Shown here piece after piece: positions 1-7,339 of a stretch of 7,912 bases of DNA (position 1 is the stretch's first letter; every line of letters begins with the position of its first letter). The notes under the pieces were generated by a model. That model saw only the letters and a program-made list of their open reading frames with translations, was not told the DNA's origin and did no database searches. Both the position numbers and the translations under genes were made by a program. This DNA is from Planctomycetota bacterium (GTDB lineage: Bacteria; Planctomycetota; Phycisphaerae; UBA1845; PWPN01). The stretch covers positions 2,695,494-2,703,405 of the forward strand of contig CP070790.1 in assembly GCA_020346805.1 (NCBI GenBank), in the 5' to 3' direction.

Positions 1-474
1 AGAGTGACTACCGTAAGGGATGAGAAAGTTCGGCAGGTACCATTTGAGTATGATCAAATATGTAAGTTCTATGGGCAAGAGGTTTTGCCGGAGGCTGTAG
101 CACAGAATAACAGGTTGACGGCAGCCATGGGCAAAACTCGTAATTTTGTTATGCCGGAAGGATTCAATCATGCAATGCAGACGGGGTCACCGAACCATCG
201 TCGATTTGCTCAGGATATTGTGCGCGAGCTGCAATATCAGGACTTGCGACAATATTTTATGAAACAGGCCAATCGAGTTCTGGCCGAGGCTAAAATGAAC
301 GATTTACGGTCAATCGACGCAAAAAACCGTGCGGGCACGCCAAATTCGCAAACCGCCTGGCGATTGATTAAGCTGCTTGAAGAGCTCGACGTGGCATACG
401 GTCAAGGTGAATACGATCGAGCATGCGGGGTGTTGTCAAAGATTGCAGAAGTAAAAGAGTTATTTAGCGAATGA
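1..474 (+). CDS. Unrecognised soluble protein, C-terminal part (5' end probably outside window)
   Basis: The frame is open from base 1 to the TGA at 472-474. A GTG at 4-6 could be a start, but no ribosome binding site can be judged because the sequence begins there, so I treat the gene as 5'-partial. The visible ~157 residues are hydrophilic and rich in charged and Gln residues, with no membrane segment or signal peptide. The middle and C-terminal parts look strongly alpha-helical (for example RELQYQDLRQYFMKQANRVL, then AWRLIKLLEELD). The last ~30 residues (YGQGEYDRACGVLSKI) faintly resemble a single TPR-like hairpin, which is too weak to call. I recognise no family and propose no function. 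Its stop overlaps the symporter start by 4 bp (ATGA), so it is likely co-translated with the downstream genes and belongs to the same operon. It could be a complete small protein or the tail of a larger enzyme. Confidence 0.7.
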   Translation, partial: RVTTVRDEKVRQVPFEYDQICKFYGQEVLPEAVAQNNRLTAAMGKTRNFVMPEGFNHAMQTGSPNHRRFAQDIVRELQYQDLRQYFMKQANRVLAEAKMNDLRSIDAKNRAGTPNSQTAWRLIKLLEELDVAYGQGEYDRACGVLSKIAEVKELFSE

Positions 475-2156
475 TCCTAGCGGCAGAACAACTCCAACAC
501 GGCGATTATGTCGTACTGGTCGGGTACTTCATTTTGATGCTTGGTATCGGCGCGTATTTCTATAGATATATGCGGGGGATAGGAGATTATTTCAGTGGAG
601 GCAATCGGATTCCCTGGTGGCTGAGCGGGGTATCATTTTACATGAGCAGCTTCAGCGCCTTTACTTTTGTGGCCTATTCCGAACTGGCGTATAAGCATGG
701 ATTCGTGGCGGTGACTCTGTACTGGGTGACCGCTCCCGCCGTATTGATAGGTGCCCTGCTGCTTTCCTGGCGTTGGCGGCGAGCCCGGATTGTAAGTCCG
801 GTTGAGTATCTTGAGTCCCGCTTCAGTTTGGGAATTCGCCAGACGTTTGCATGGACGAACGTTCCTGTACGTATAATCGATGATGGACTGCGACTGTTGG
901 CTATTGGATACTTCGTTTCACGGGGACTGGGATTGCCACTGGAAAAGAGCATCTTCTGGAGCGGGGTGATTATTTTAGTATATACATTTATGGGAGGATT
1001 GTGGGCGGTAACAGTTACGGATTTCCTGCAGTTTATAGTAATGATGGCGGGCATCGTTTTGCTGGTTCCACTATCGCTTGCCAGAGTCGGTGGATTCAGC
1101 GGATTAGTGTCCGGTTCCCCGAAAGGATTCTTTTGTTGGACGGATACAGAGCATCCATGGTCTTACGTGCTGGTCTTTTTCCTGCTGATTTTACTTATGT
1201 ACAATACCAATTTTGCATTGGTTCAAAGGTATTATTGCGTTAGGGATGAGCGGGATGCCCGCAGAGTCGGCCTTCTAGTGGCGGGTTTGAACGTTCTCGG
1301 TCCGCCGATCTTTTTTCTGCCGGCAATGGCGGCAAGACAGTTTCTTCCTGATGCCGATCCGGCCAAAATCTACGGAGCGATTTGTGTCACTTTATTACCG
1401 GTAGGCACCTTGGGTCTTATTATCGCGGCCATGTTTTCCGCGACCATGTCCGCCCTCAGCTCGGATTACAATGTGGTGGCCAGTGTTTTGACAAACGATG
1501 TTTATCGTCGACTTATCGATCGCAATGCATCCGAAAGACGGCTGGTCCTGGTAGGGCGGGCTATGACATTGCTTATCGGCGTTATTGCGTTAGGTGTGGC
1601 CATGTTCATTGCCGTCTACAAGGGTGAGGGGACCTTGTTCAGAAAAATGGTCAAGCTTTTCAGTGTGGCCGGTCCACCGATGGCTATCCCTATGCTGGCC
1701 GGTTTGCTCTGGCGACGATGTTCGAATATTGGCGCCTTGTCGGGCTTTTTGTGTGGGGTAATCGTTGGACTGACAGCATTCACATTTGGTGCTGCGGAAA
1801 ACATAATCACGTTGGCAACAATTGGTACCACGCTGGTCATCATGGTTGTTGCCAGCCTGGTGTTTCCAGCCGGTCCGGCGGAACGCGTTCGAAATCGGGA
1901 TTTTGCGGACCGACTCGACAATCCCGTAGAAACTCCTGATACACTGGATCATCTACATGGAGTGCCCTCGCCATTCAAAGTAGTCGGAATTTCCACGGCA
2001 CTGGTGGGTGTCCTGGTGTTGCTGGTTTTGCCCTACGTTGAGGATAAAATAGCGTTTGTTACGGACCTGGGAGTTGGTTTGGTATTAATTGTTATTGGCG
2101 GGGTTATGTACATGTTTCATATCCTCCGATCGACCGCAAGGGAGAACAAATTATGA
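471..2156 (+). CDS. Sodium:solute symporter (SSS/SGLT-like), inner membrane
   Basis: This 561-residue, very hydrophobic protein has about 14-15 predicted transmembrane segments. It is a probable Na+-coupled importer of a sugar, carboxylate or related solute. Family signs: an N-terminal segment (about residues 13-30) followed by RYMRGIGDYFSGGNRIPWWL, the usual 'YFLGGR-x-xPWW' start of SSS transporters; a Ser-rich second helix (SFYMSSFSAFTFVAYSE); GGLWAVTVTDFLQF near residues 176-190, a typical family stretch; and SATMSALSSDYNVVASVLTN. In that last motif Ser330/Ser331 fall where SGLT-type carriers place Na2-site serines on TM8. A hydrophilic loop of ~40 residues (about 465-505) precedes the last two helices, as in 14-helix SGLT-like members. 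Length is normal for the family. The ATG overlaps the upstream stop by 4 bp, and the Shine-Dalgarno is weak (AAAAGAG, 453-459), which suggests translational coupling. The substrate cannot be deduced; the neighbours suggest a carbohydrate derivative. Confidence 0.93.
   Translation: MILAAEQLQHGDYVVLVGYFILMLGIGAYFYRYMRGIGDYFSGGNRIPWWLSGVSFYMSSFSAFTFVAYSELAYKHGFVAVTLYWVTAPAVLIGALLLSWRWRRARIVSPVEYLESRFSLGIRQTFAWTNVPVRIIDDGLRLLAIGYFVSRGLGLPLEKSIFWSGVIILVYTFMGGLWAVTVTDFLQFIVMMAGIVLLVPLSLARVGGFSGLVSGSPKGFFCWTDTEHPWSYVLVFFLLILLMYNTNFALVQRYYCVRDERDARRVGLLVAGLNVLGPPIFFLPAMAARQFLPDADPAKIYGAICVTLLPVGTLGLIIAAMFSATMSALSSDYNVVASVLTNDVYRRLIDRNASERRLVLVGRAMTLLIGVIALGVAMFIAVYKGEGTLFRKMVKLFSVAGPPMAIPMLAGLLWRRCSNIGALSGFLCGVIVGLTAFTFGAAENIITLATIGTTLVIMVVASLVFPAGPAERVRNRDFADRLDNPVETPDTLDHLHGVPSPFKVVGISTALVGVLVLLVLPYVEDKIAFVTDLGVGLVLIVIGGVMYMFHILRSTARENKL
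2138..2144 (+). promoter_or_regulatory. Ribosome binding site for the oxidoreductase
   Basis: AAGGGAG lies 8 nt before the ATG at 2153, inside the last codons of the symporter gene. It supports this ATG as the start and shows that the overlapping gene has its own ribosome entry signal. Confidence 0.7.
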
Positions 2157-3181
2157 GCGATGTAGGAATTGGCGTAATCGGTTCGGGCTTCATGGGGCGT
2201 ACCTATTCGGAGGTGATTTCAAAGTATTGTTCGGGTGCAACCCTTAAAGCGGTGACCTGTGGCTCGCGGGCGGCGGAGCTGGCGAAGGATTATGGTATGG
2301 ACCTTGAGCCATCGGTAGATTCGCTGCTGGTACGAGATGATATATCCGCGGTGTTTATCACAACGCCCCATCACGTCCATGCCGAACAGTCGATAGCGTC
2401 GGCCAGGGCGGGTAAGCATATGCTTATTGAAAAACCGATGGCATGCACTGTGGATGAGTGTGATGCAATTCTTGATGCGTGCAAGGCCGCCGGTGTTTAT
2501 AGCTCGATTGCGTTCTCCCAACGTACACGAAAGTGCAACATAAAGGCTAAACAGTTAATTGACGAAGGCGCTATCGGCCGGATTGTTCAGATGGAAGAGA
2601 TGAGTCTGGTGTCCATCGGTCTTGAAGGTCTGCCCAAGTGGCAGAGCGACCCGGAAAACCTCGGTACGTTGTTCGGCCACGCCATCCATAACTTCGATCG
2701 CATCCGCTGGTTTTCCGGAAAAGAGATCAAGACCGTCTATGCCAAATGCGGGAGTATCGATCCCAAGGCCAAGGTTGAACTTAGCTCAATGCTCCTTATG
2801 ACCCTTCAGGACGGTACACCGGTGAGTTTGTGGAGTTGCTATGAAGCACCCAAACCGTCGTTTCCGCGTTCTCAATTCAGCGTTCGCATCATTGGTGAGA
2901 AGGGACTTATCGATCTGGATGCCTATGGAGAGCTGCGTATCGCAACTGATGGTGAGTGGAAAGTTGCCGAGACGCAAGAGCCGATCGATTGGCAAGGTAA
3001 GGGATTTTTGGATCCAGTCAGGTTGGAAAGTTACACGCTGCAGTGTCAGGATTTCATTGACGCGGTGGCAAATAAAAAACCACCGGTGATAACCGGATGG
3101 GATGGACGTCAAGCTGTGGCGGCGGCGCTGGCCGCGTACGAATCTTCAGCCAGCGGAAAGGAGATTATGCTGTCATCATGA
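2153..3181 (+). CDS. Gfo/Idh/MocA family NAD(P)-dependent oxidoreductase
   Basis: This is a cytoplasmic 342-residue enzyme, the usual family length. The family oxidises or reduces a hydroxyl/keto group on sugars, inositols or sugar acids. The N-terminal Rossmann fold starts GIGVIGSGFMG, with the dinucleotide-binding glycine motif at residues 10-15. HHVHAEQSIASARAGKHMLIEKPMA contributes the conserved EKP (Glu93-Lys94-Pro95), whose Lys is the characteristic active-site residue. The C-terminal alpha/beta domain carries GTLFGHAIHNFDRIRWFSG, the family's substrate-site helix, with His179 and Asp182 in the expected places. Oddity: the Asp usually found four residues before that His is Gly175, with an extra His at 176. 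Its start overlaps the symporter stop (ATGA), and its stop overlaps the aminotransferase start. Together with the downstream aminotransferase it could convert a hydroxyl to a keto and then an amine, or the reverse (inference). The specific substrate and cofactor preference are unknown. Confidence 0.93.
   Translation: MSDVGIGVIGSGFMGRTYSEVISKYCSGATLKAVTCGSRAAELAKDYGMDLEPSVDSLLVRDDISAVFITTPHHVHAEQSIASARAGKHMLIEKPMACTVDECDAILDACKAAGVYSSIAFSQRTRKCNIKAKQLIDEGAIGRIVQMEEMSLVSIGLEGLPKWQSDPENLGTLFGHAIHNFDRIRWFSGKEIKTVYAKCGSIDPKAKVELSSMLLMTLQDGTPVSLWSCYEAPKPSFPRSQFSVRIIGEKGLIDLDAYGELRIATDGEWKVAETQEPIDWQGKGFLDPVRLESYTLQCQDFIDAVANKKPPVITGWDGRQAVAAALAAYESSASGKEIMLSS
3157..3163 (+). promoter_or_regulatory. 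Possible ribosome binding site for the aminotransferase
   Basis: AAAGGAG lies 14 nt before the ATG at 3178, longer than ideal. A nearer ATG at 3167 is in the upstream gene's frame and cannot be the start. Coupling through the ATGA overlap at 3178-3181 probably supplements this site. Confidence 0.45.
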
Positions 3182-4476
3182 GATTTACCAGGTCGCAGAA
3201 GCTTTACCAACGGTCTTGTCGGACCACCCCCGGCGGAATACACAGCAATGTCCGCAAGAACTGGCGTCCCCATCCCATGTTCTACGAGCGCGGCAAAGGA
3301 TCGCATGTCTGGGATGCCGATGGTAACGAATTTATCGATTACGTCCTGGCCCGCGGGCCGTTGTTATTAGGTCATTTGCCCGGTCCCGTGATTGAAACCG
3401 TCAAGCGGCAGCTTGATCGCGGTCTGATGTACGCCGGTCAACATGAACTCGAAATTGAGGCGGCCGAGAAGTTCTGTGAGTTAATCCCGTGTGCGGACAT
3501 GGTGCGATTTGCCGGTTCCGGCAGCGAAGCCATACACGCGGCCATTCGACTTGCCCGCGGCATCACCGGACGGACGAAAATTCTTCGCTTTGAAGGACAC
3601 TATCACGGTTGGTTTGACAATATCTTCTGGAATTACGCTCCGCCGATAGACAAAGCCGGACCGCGTGAAGCTCCCAATCCAATCCCGGTCAGCGGAGGTC
3701 AACTCGCCAGCGACGGAGAACATTTAATCATTCGGCCCTGGAACGATCTGAATTTGATAGAAGATGTTTTCAAACGGTTTCCGGGCGAGATTGCAGCCGT
3801 TCTGATGGAACCTATCATGTGCAACACGGGTTGTATTATGCCCCGACCTGATTACCTTGAAGGAATCCGACGTCTGTGCACCGATAACGGCGCTCTATTA
3901 ATATTTGATGAGGTTATTACCGGATTTCGCGTGAGTCTGGGTGGGGCCCAGGAATATTTTGGTGTCACCCCGGATATTGTGGCTTGTGCCAAAGGTATGG
4001 CCGGTGGTTTCCCGGTCAGTGCGCTGGCCGGTAAGGAAGAATTCATGCAGGCATTCGGTGATTTATCCGTTACGCACTCCGGCACGTACAACTCGAATGT
4101 CCCGTGTATGGCGGCCTGCCTGGCGGCCATGAATATGCTGTCCGCTGATAAGGGAGCCCTCTTGAAACACGCCCATGACCTCGGGCAACAGTTGATTGAG
4201 GGTATCAAAGAAGCGGCCCGTAAGGCCGGCAAGGATCTTCATGTTCGAGGTCTGCCGATGGTATTTCACATATCATTTAACGACGCTCAGGAAATCGTTG
4301 ACTACCGCTCGTTTACTTCGCGCGACGTGGAAGCATACAATCGATTCTGGTCGGCATTGCAGGACCGTGGTATTCGCACTATCCCCGAAGGGCTGTGGTT
4401 TGTTTCCACCGCTCATACACAAAAAGACGTGGATCAGACTCTGGCTGTGGTTGACGAAGCTTTGAAGGAGGTATAG
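3178..4476 (+). CDS. Class-III PLP aminotransferase, glutamate-1-semialdehyde aminomutase-like
   Basis: This is a cytoplasmic fold-type I PLP enzyme of 432 residues from the ATG at 3178. It is expected to move an amino group to or from an aldehyde or ketone carbon. The open frame reaches back to an ATG at 3097, but the extra residues are shadow translation of the oxidoreductase; the family-like sequence begins at SQKLYQRSCRTTPGGIHSNVR and 3178 gives the operon's ATGA overlap. Motifs in order: GSGSEA (113-118, PLP phosphate contact); EGHYHGW (139-145, with the family's aromatic/His pair beside the ring); LIFDEVITGFR, with Asp244 pairing with the pyridine nitrogen; CAKGMAGGFP, with Lys272 as the Schiff-base lysine; and HSGTYNSN, a typical glycine/threonine phosphate-site loop. 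All catalytic residues are present. It resembles HemL, but its setting among transport and sugar genes argues against tetrapyrrole synthesis. An aminotransferase or aminomutase acting on an amino sugar, amino acid or amino ketone is more likely (inference). Confidence 0.9.
   Translation: MRFTRSQKLYQRSCRTTPGGIHSNVRKNWRPHPMFYERGKGSHVWDADGNEFIDYVLARGPLLLGHLPGPVIETVKRQLDRGLMYAGQHELEIEAAEKFCELIPCADMVRFAGSGSEAIHAAIRLARGITGRTKILRFEGHYHGWFDNIFWNYAPPIDKAGPREAPNPIPVSGGQLASDGEHLIIRPWNDLNLIEDVFKRFPGEIAAVLMEPIMCNTGCIMPRPDYLEGIRRLCTDNGALLIFDEVITGFRVSLGGAQEYFGVTPDIVACAKGMAGGFPVSALAGKEEFMQAFGDLSVTHSGTYNSNVPCMAACLAAMNMLSADKGALLKHAHDLGQQLIEGIKEAARKAGKDLHVRGLPMVFHISFNDAQEIVDYRSFTSRDVEAYNRFWSALQDRGIRTIPEGLWFVSTAHTQKDVDQTLAVVDEALKEV
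4464..4472 (+). promoter_or_regulatory. Strong ribosome binding site for the exported protein
   Basis: GAAGGAGGT is close to an ideal Shine-Dalgarno. It sits 8 nt before the ATG at 4481 and is embedded in the last codons of the aminotransferase gene. It is the strongest such site in the window, at the one junction without an ATGA overlap, which suggests independent and high translation of this gene. Confidence 0.8.
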
Positions 4477-4480
4477 GTCC

Positions 4481-7339
4481 ATGCAGCGAAAGATTAAGAT
4501 CGGTCGCAAATTCGTTTTCGTGAAAACCATCATACCTGTATTCATGATAATCGGGTTCATGTGTTTGCCGCTTTACGCCAATGATGTGAAACAAAAACTA
4601 TTTGAACGCGTGTTCGGCGGCGCCGTTCAACTTGATCCAGATATGGTGAACAAGGTCAGGAAGATTAAACCCGGCGAACGTATTCTGATCGATAGGGATA
4701 ATGACGGTAAAAATGACGAAGCCTGGTATATCGATACATCCGTCCGCCATACCGAGAAGGTAAGGCCCTTACTGGTTCGTGCGATTGATGAAGACGGCGA
4801 CCTCGATGAGCACATGGGTCCTGATCTGGATAGCGATCTTTATGTGGCCGACTGGAATGCAGACGGCACAGTCGATGCGGTGCTCGATTACCAGGACAAC
4901 GATGGTGATAACGACGTTGATGAAATGGCCTTCTTTTTCTGGTTGCCGAAGCATCGATACTTTGGCAAAGATTCTTTGGGTGTATGGTGGGGGAGTGATG
5001 ATGGGGATGATAATCTTCTTTGGTACGACGTCAATTACACATACTATCAAAGACTTTGTCAGTATCGCTGCCATTTCAGCGGAGATGAATCGTTCGTGGC
5101 CTTCGGTTTGAAAATCGACAGCGATCGTTGGCTGTCCGCGTGGGAGAATCCCTTCCTATTTTACGATCCGGATAATGATGGCTGCAGTGAAGTCGTTCTA
5201 CGTATTGAGGGTAAAGGAGACTATATACGAAAGATACGCTATAGCTTTGATGTAGACAATGACAGTTTCAGCAGGCGCACGCATGATTATGATTTTTCGA
5301 TTACTACTGTTGCTGAGGATAATGACTTGGTCGGTTTGCCCAAAGATGGGGTGATCAATACAAAAATACGCGGTATCCCAACTCAATCCTGGCTGCAGCG
5401 GGATTCTGCCCGGCAGTTTGTGAGCGAAGCGTCGTGGGGGCGGGCATTGCTGACCTGGGACGAGGTTAATGCCAATACCGACGGTAATATTGAGCGCGAT
5501 CCTAACGAACGATGGGAGGGGCTCCTCAATCACGCATCGGATGATTTTCCACAAGTCGGCGGTCCAGCATGCAGTCCATTAAACAAACGTAATGAAGTGG
5601 CTATCGCTCCCAAGCCACCGCTGAAATTGTATTACGATCCAACCGATCGACGACTGCATCTGAAAGGGGCAAGTAAAGGATGGCTGCATGTGGATTATAA
5701 TTTCGACGGTCAAATCGACGCAAAGTATACCTACATTGACGACGACATTGATGGCATCTTTGACCGCCGGCAGTTGGATCTCGATGCCGACGGGGCCGTG
5801 GATTTTGAATGGAAGATGAAAGGCCGACAAAACCGGGAATTTAATCTCGATTTCGAATCACTGAATACTTTCTACGTGCCGATGTTGAAAGAAACATTGG
5901 CGAACAGTCAGAAATTCATCGATACGGCCAAGGCGATCCTTGGAGAATCGGCCTCGAAAGATCCGGTTGAGCGATATTTTCTGACTGAATTGCAAAACTG
6001 GGTGTCGGTAACAAAACTGGGTGAGCGAATCCGCAAAACCCCGGCAGGGGCTCGCTTTTATATCGATCTGTTCAGGGATCGATTATTCTGGCAGTTGGAA
6101 AAGCAATTTGGACAAGATAAGCAATGGCCATCCATAGAAGAGCACTATGCTTCAGGTGGCTATGGCAATGCTGCCAGGCTCATCGATCATAAATTGAAAC
6201 GAGCTGGAGCAGTCGTGAATACACGAGGTTTCAAAGATTACTCGCATCGCATTGCTATTGGTTTGGATAATGCCGGCAGCGGACAGCGCGATGATTGGCC
6301 GGTAACTTTAAATGTGAACAACATCAGGGAGAAAGCGGCTGATTTCAATCCCCACAACTGTGCGGTCGTAGCCCCGCAGCGGTGGCTCGATTGGCGGCAG
6401 ATCCCTCATCAGGTGGATGAAATTGATCCCGATACAGGCGAGGAAATCAGTTTTCTGGTTGACTTGCCGGAAAATGCTATCAGTACATATTATATTTACT
6501 ATTCGCCGACCGGCGTGGATAATGCACGCTTTCCACTCAAAACCGGGACGGCCGAGGATTGGGTACCGCCCAACATCGGCTGGGAATCAAATCGCTGTGC
6601 GTATCGTGCCTACTGGGGCCAGTTCGATTTCTTCGGCAAGAAGACGGAGGACCTTATTTACGAAAACATCGGCAGCAAGAGCTACCATCAGGAAGTCGAA
6701 TGGGGAATCGATGCGTTGCACGTAGGTAAAACTTCCGGGATCGGCGGGCTAACTGTTTATGAGGGCGATCGGGCCTACCCCATCCAGAATCCTGAAGGTA
6801 AAGGTAATGTTGAATTTACTAAACGAGTGCTTACGCAGGGACCGATACGCTGCGCGATCGAAATTACCGCCCGGAACGTGATTCCCGCAAAACCGGATCT
6901 ACTTTTCCGCCTGCATTGTCTGATCTATGCCGAGCGACAGGAAACTGAGATTCGTGTAACGGTTGGTGATAGAGAAGAGGTTGTTCTTGCCCCGGGCCTA
7001 GTCAAGCTGCCTCGCGAGCAGTTCTTTGCTGACTTGGCAGGAGGATACTTCGGCAGTTGGGGCTGGCAGGAAGCGGTGATTGATGAAATCGGCATGGGCC
7101 TTATGGTTTCACCGCAGGTAGTGACAGATATTATTGATGATCCTGATCAGCGACGTATTAAGTGCAGCACCACCGGTAGCGGAAAGCTGCGCTACTGGTT
7201 GATCGGGGATTGGCGCCGAGGTCGCCAGCACCCGATTGCACCGACCGTCGAAAACTGGCGTAAGGAGTTGCAGACAATGGCCGGCCTGCTGCTTCAGCAA
7301 CCTATAATCGAGATCGCAAAACCAGAGAAGGTAAAATGA
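4481..7339 (+). CDS. Large exported protein with acidic calcium-loop-like repeats and a C-terminal DUF4861-like domain
   Basis: This 952-residue protein is probably periplasmic or extracellular. Residues 1-33 form a Sec signal peptide: a basic start (MQRKIKIGRK), a hydrophobic core (about 11-31), and a likely cleavage after LYA|ND. Cys28 does not sit in a good lipobox. Three clusters of D-x-D-x-D-G-x-x-D loops follow: residues 71-148 (DRDNDGKNDE, DWNADGTVD, DNDGDNDVDE), 229-261 (DPDNDGCSE, DVDND) and 405-441 (DYNFDGQID, DDDIDGIFD, DLDADGAVD). These look like EF-hand/thrombospondin-3-type Ca2+-binding loops. Residues about 450-575 are a helical connector. From about 584 to 935 the pattern resembles DUF4861: WESNRCAYRAYWG (from Trp701), the block around EWGIDALHVGKTSGIGGL, and TQGPIRCAIEI. 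DUF4861 proteins occur in polysaccharide-degradation loci but, to my knowledge, have no settled general activity. A carbohydrate-binding or -modifying role is therefore inference. It starts 4 nt after the aminotransferase and its stop overlaps the amidohydrolase start. Confidence 0.85.
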   Translation: MQRKIKIGRKFVFVKTIIPVFMIIGFMCLPLYANDVKQKLFERVFGGAVQLDPDMVNKVRKIKPGERILIDRDNDGKNDEAWYIDTSVRHTEKVRPLLVRAIDEDGDLDEHMGPDLDSDLYVADWNADGTVDAVLDYQDNDGDNDVDEMAFFFWLPKHRYFGKDSLGVWWGSDDGDDNLLWYDVNYTYYQRLCQYRCHFSGDESFVAFGLKIDSDRWLSAWENPFLFYDPDNDGCSEVVLRIEGKGDYIRKIRYSFDVDNDSFSRRTHDYDFSITTVAEDNDLVGLPKDGVINTKIRGIPTQSWLQRDSARQFVSEASWGRALLTWDEVNANTDGNIERDPNERWEGLLNHASDDFPQVGGPACSPLNKRNEVAIAPKPPLKLYYDPTDRRLHLKGASKGWLHVDYNFDGQIDAKYTYIDDDIDGIFDRRQLDLDADGAVDFEWKMKGRQNREFNLDFESLNTFYVPMLKETLANSQKFIDTAKAILGESASKDPVERYFLTELQNWVSVTKLGERIRKTPAGARFYIDLFRDRLFWQLEKQFGQDKQWPSIEEHYASGGYGNAARLIDHKLKRAGAVVNTRGFKDYSHRIAIGLDNAGSGQRDDWPVTLNVNNIREKAADFNPHNCAVVAPQRWLDWRQIPHQVDEIDPDTGEEISFLVDLPENAISTYYIYYSPTGVDNARFPLKTGTAEDWVPPNIGWESNRCAYRAYWGQFDFFGKKTEDLIYENIGSKSYHQEVEWGIDALHVGKTSGIGGLTVYEGDRAYPIQNPEGKGNVEFTKRVLTQGPIRCAIEITARNVIPAKPDLLFRLHCLIYAERQETEIRVTVGDREEVVLAPGLVKLPREQFFADLAGGYFGSWGWQEAVIDEIGMGLMVSPQVVTDIIDDPDQRRIKCSTTGSGKLRYWLIGDWRRGRQHPIAPTVENWRKELQTMAGLLLQQPIIEIAKPEKVK
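4691..4924 (+). repeat. Acidic D-x-D-x-D-G protein repeats, cluster 1
   Basis: This stretch encodes residues 71-148 of the exported protein. It contains about five Asp-rich loops spaced roughly 11-30 residues apart, including DRDNDGKNDE at 71-80, DEDGDLDE at 103-110, DLDSD at 115-119, DWNADGTVD at 124-132 and DNDGDNDVDE at 139-148. The spacing of Asp/Asn side chains at loop positions 1, 3 and 5 with Gly at 6 is the pattern of Ca2+-binding loops; metal binding itself is inferred. Confidence 0.7.
5165..5263 (+). repeat. Acidic protein repeats, cluster 2
   Basis: This stretch encodes residues 229-261 of the exported protein. DPDNDGCSE at 229-237 is a well-formed loop. DVDND at 257-261 is a degenerate one lacking the Gly. 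The cluster is weaker than the flanking ones and sits about 80 residues after cluster 1. Confidence 0.5.
5693..5803 (+). repeat. Acidic D-x-D-x-D-G protein repeats, cluster 3
   Basis: This stretch encodes residues 405-441 of the exported protein. Three loops, DYNFDGQID (405-413), DDDIDGIFD (420-428) and DLDADGAVD (433-441), follow at 15- and 13-residue steps. This is the most regular part of the protein and ends just before the helical connector. Confidence 0.7.
7325..7332 (+). promoter_or_regulatory. Possible ribosome binding site for the amidohydrolase
   Basis: GAGAAGGT lies only 3 nt before the ATG at 7336, closer than optimal. The ATGA overlap suggests that this gene relies at least partly on ribosomes finishing the upstream gene. 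Confidence 0.4.

Noticed and set aside
674..1054. Minus-strand open frame of 126 codons inside the symporter gene
   Set aside because: The plus-strand frame is a clear transporter. The minus-strand product has no recognisable motif, and the frame is a shadow of the real gene.
3097..3177. Longer N-terminus for the aminotransferase starting at the ATG at 3097
   Set aside because: The 27 extra residues are an out-of-frame reading of the oxidoreductase gene and contain nothing family-like. The ATG at 3178 fits the family's N-terminus and the operon's ATGA overlap.
3852..4232. Minus-strand open frame of 126 codons inside the aminotransferase gene
   Set aside because: It lies opposite conserved catalytic motifs including Lys272, so the plus strand is the coding one. 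The shadow has no domain of its own.
4481..4579. Lipoprotein signal peptide for the exported protein, because of Cys28
   Set aside because: The residues before Cys28 (G-F-M) do not fit a lipobox, while LYA at 31-33 gives a good ordinary signal peptidase I site.
4779..5111. Plus-strand alternative frame of 110 codons within the exported-protein gene
   Set aside because: The Met/Ile/Thr-rich product comes from reading the GAT/GAC-rich Asp repeats out of frame. No start signal or family supports it.
1500..7000. Frequent GATC/CGATCG words across the window, possibly a repeat or methylation signal
   Set aside because: They fall inside coding sequence, mostly at Ile-Asp, Asp-Arg and similar codon pairs, with no regular spacing. 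Without a genome background they cannot be distinguished from codon usage.
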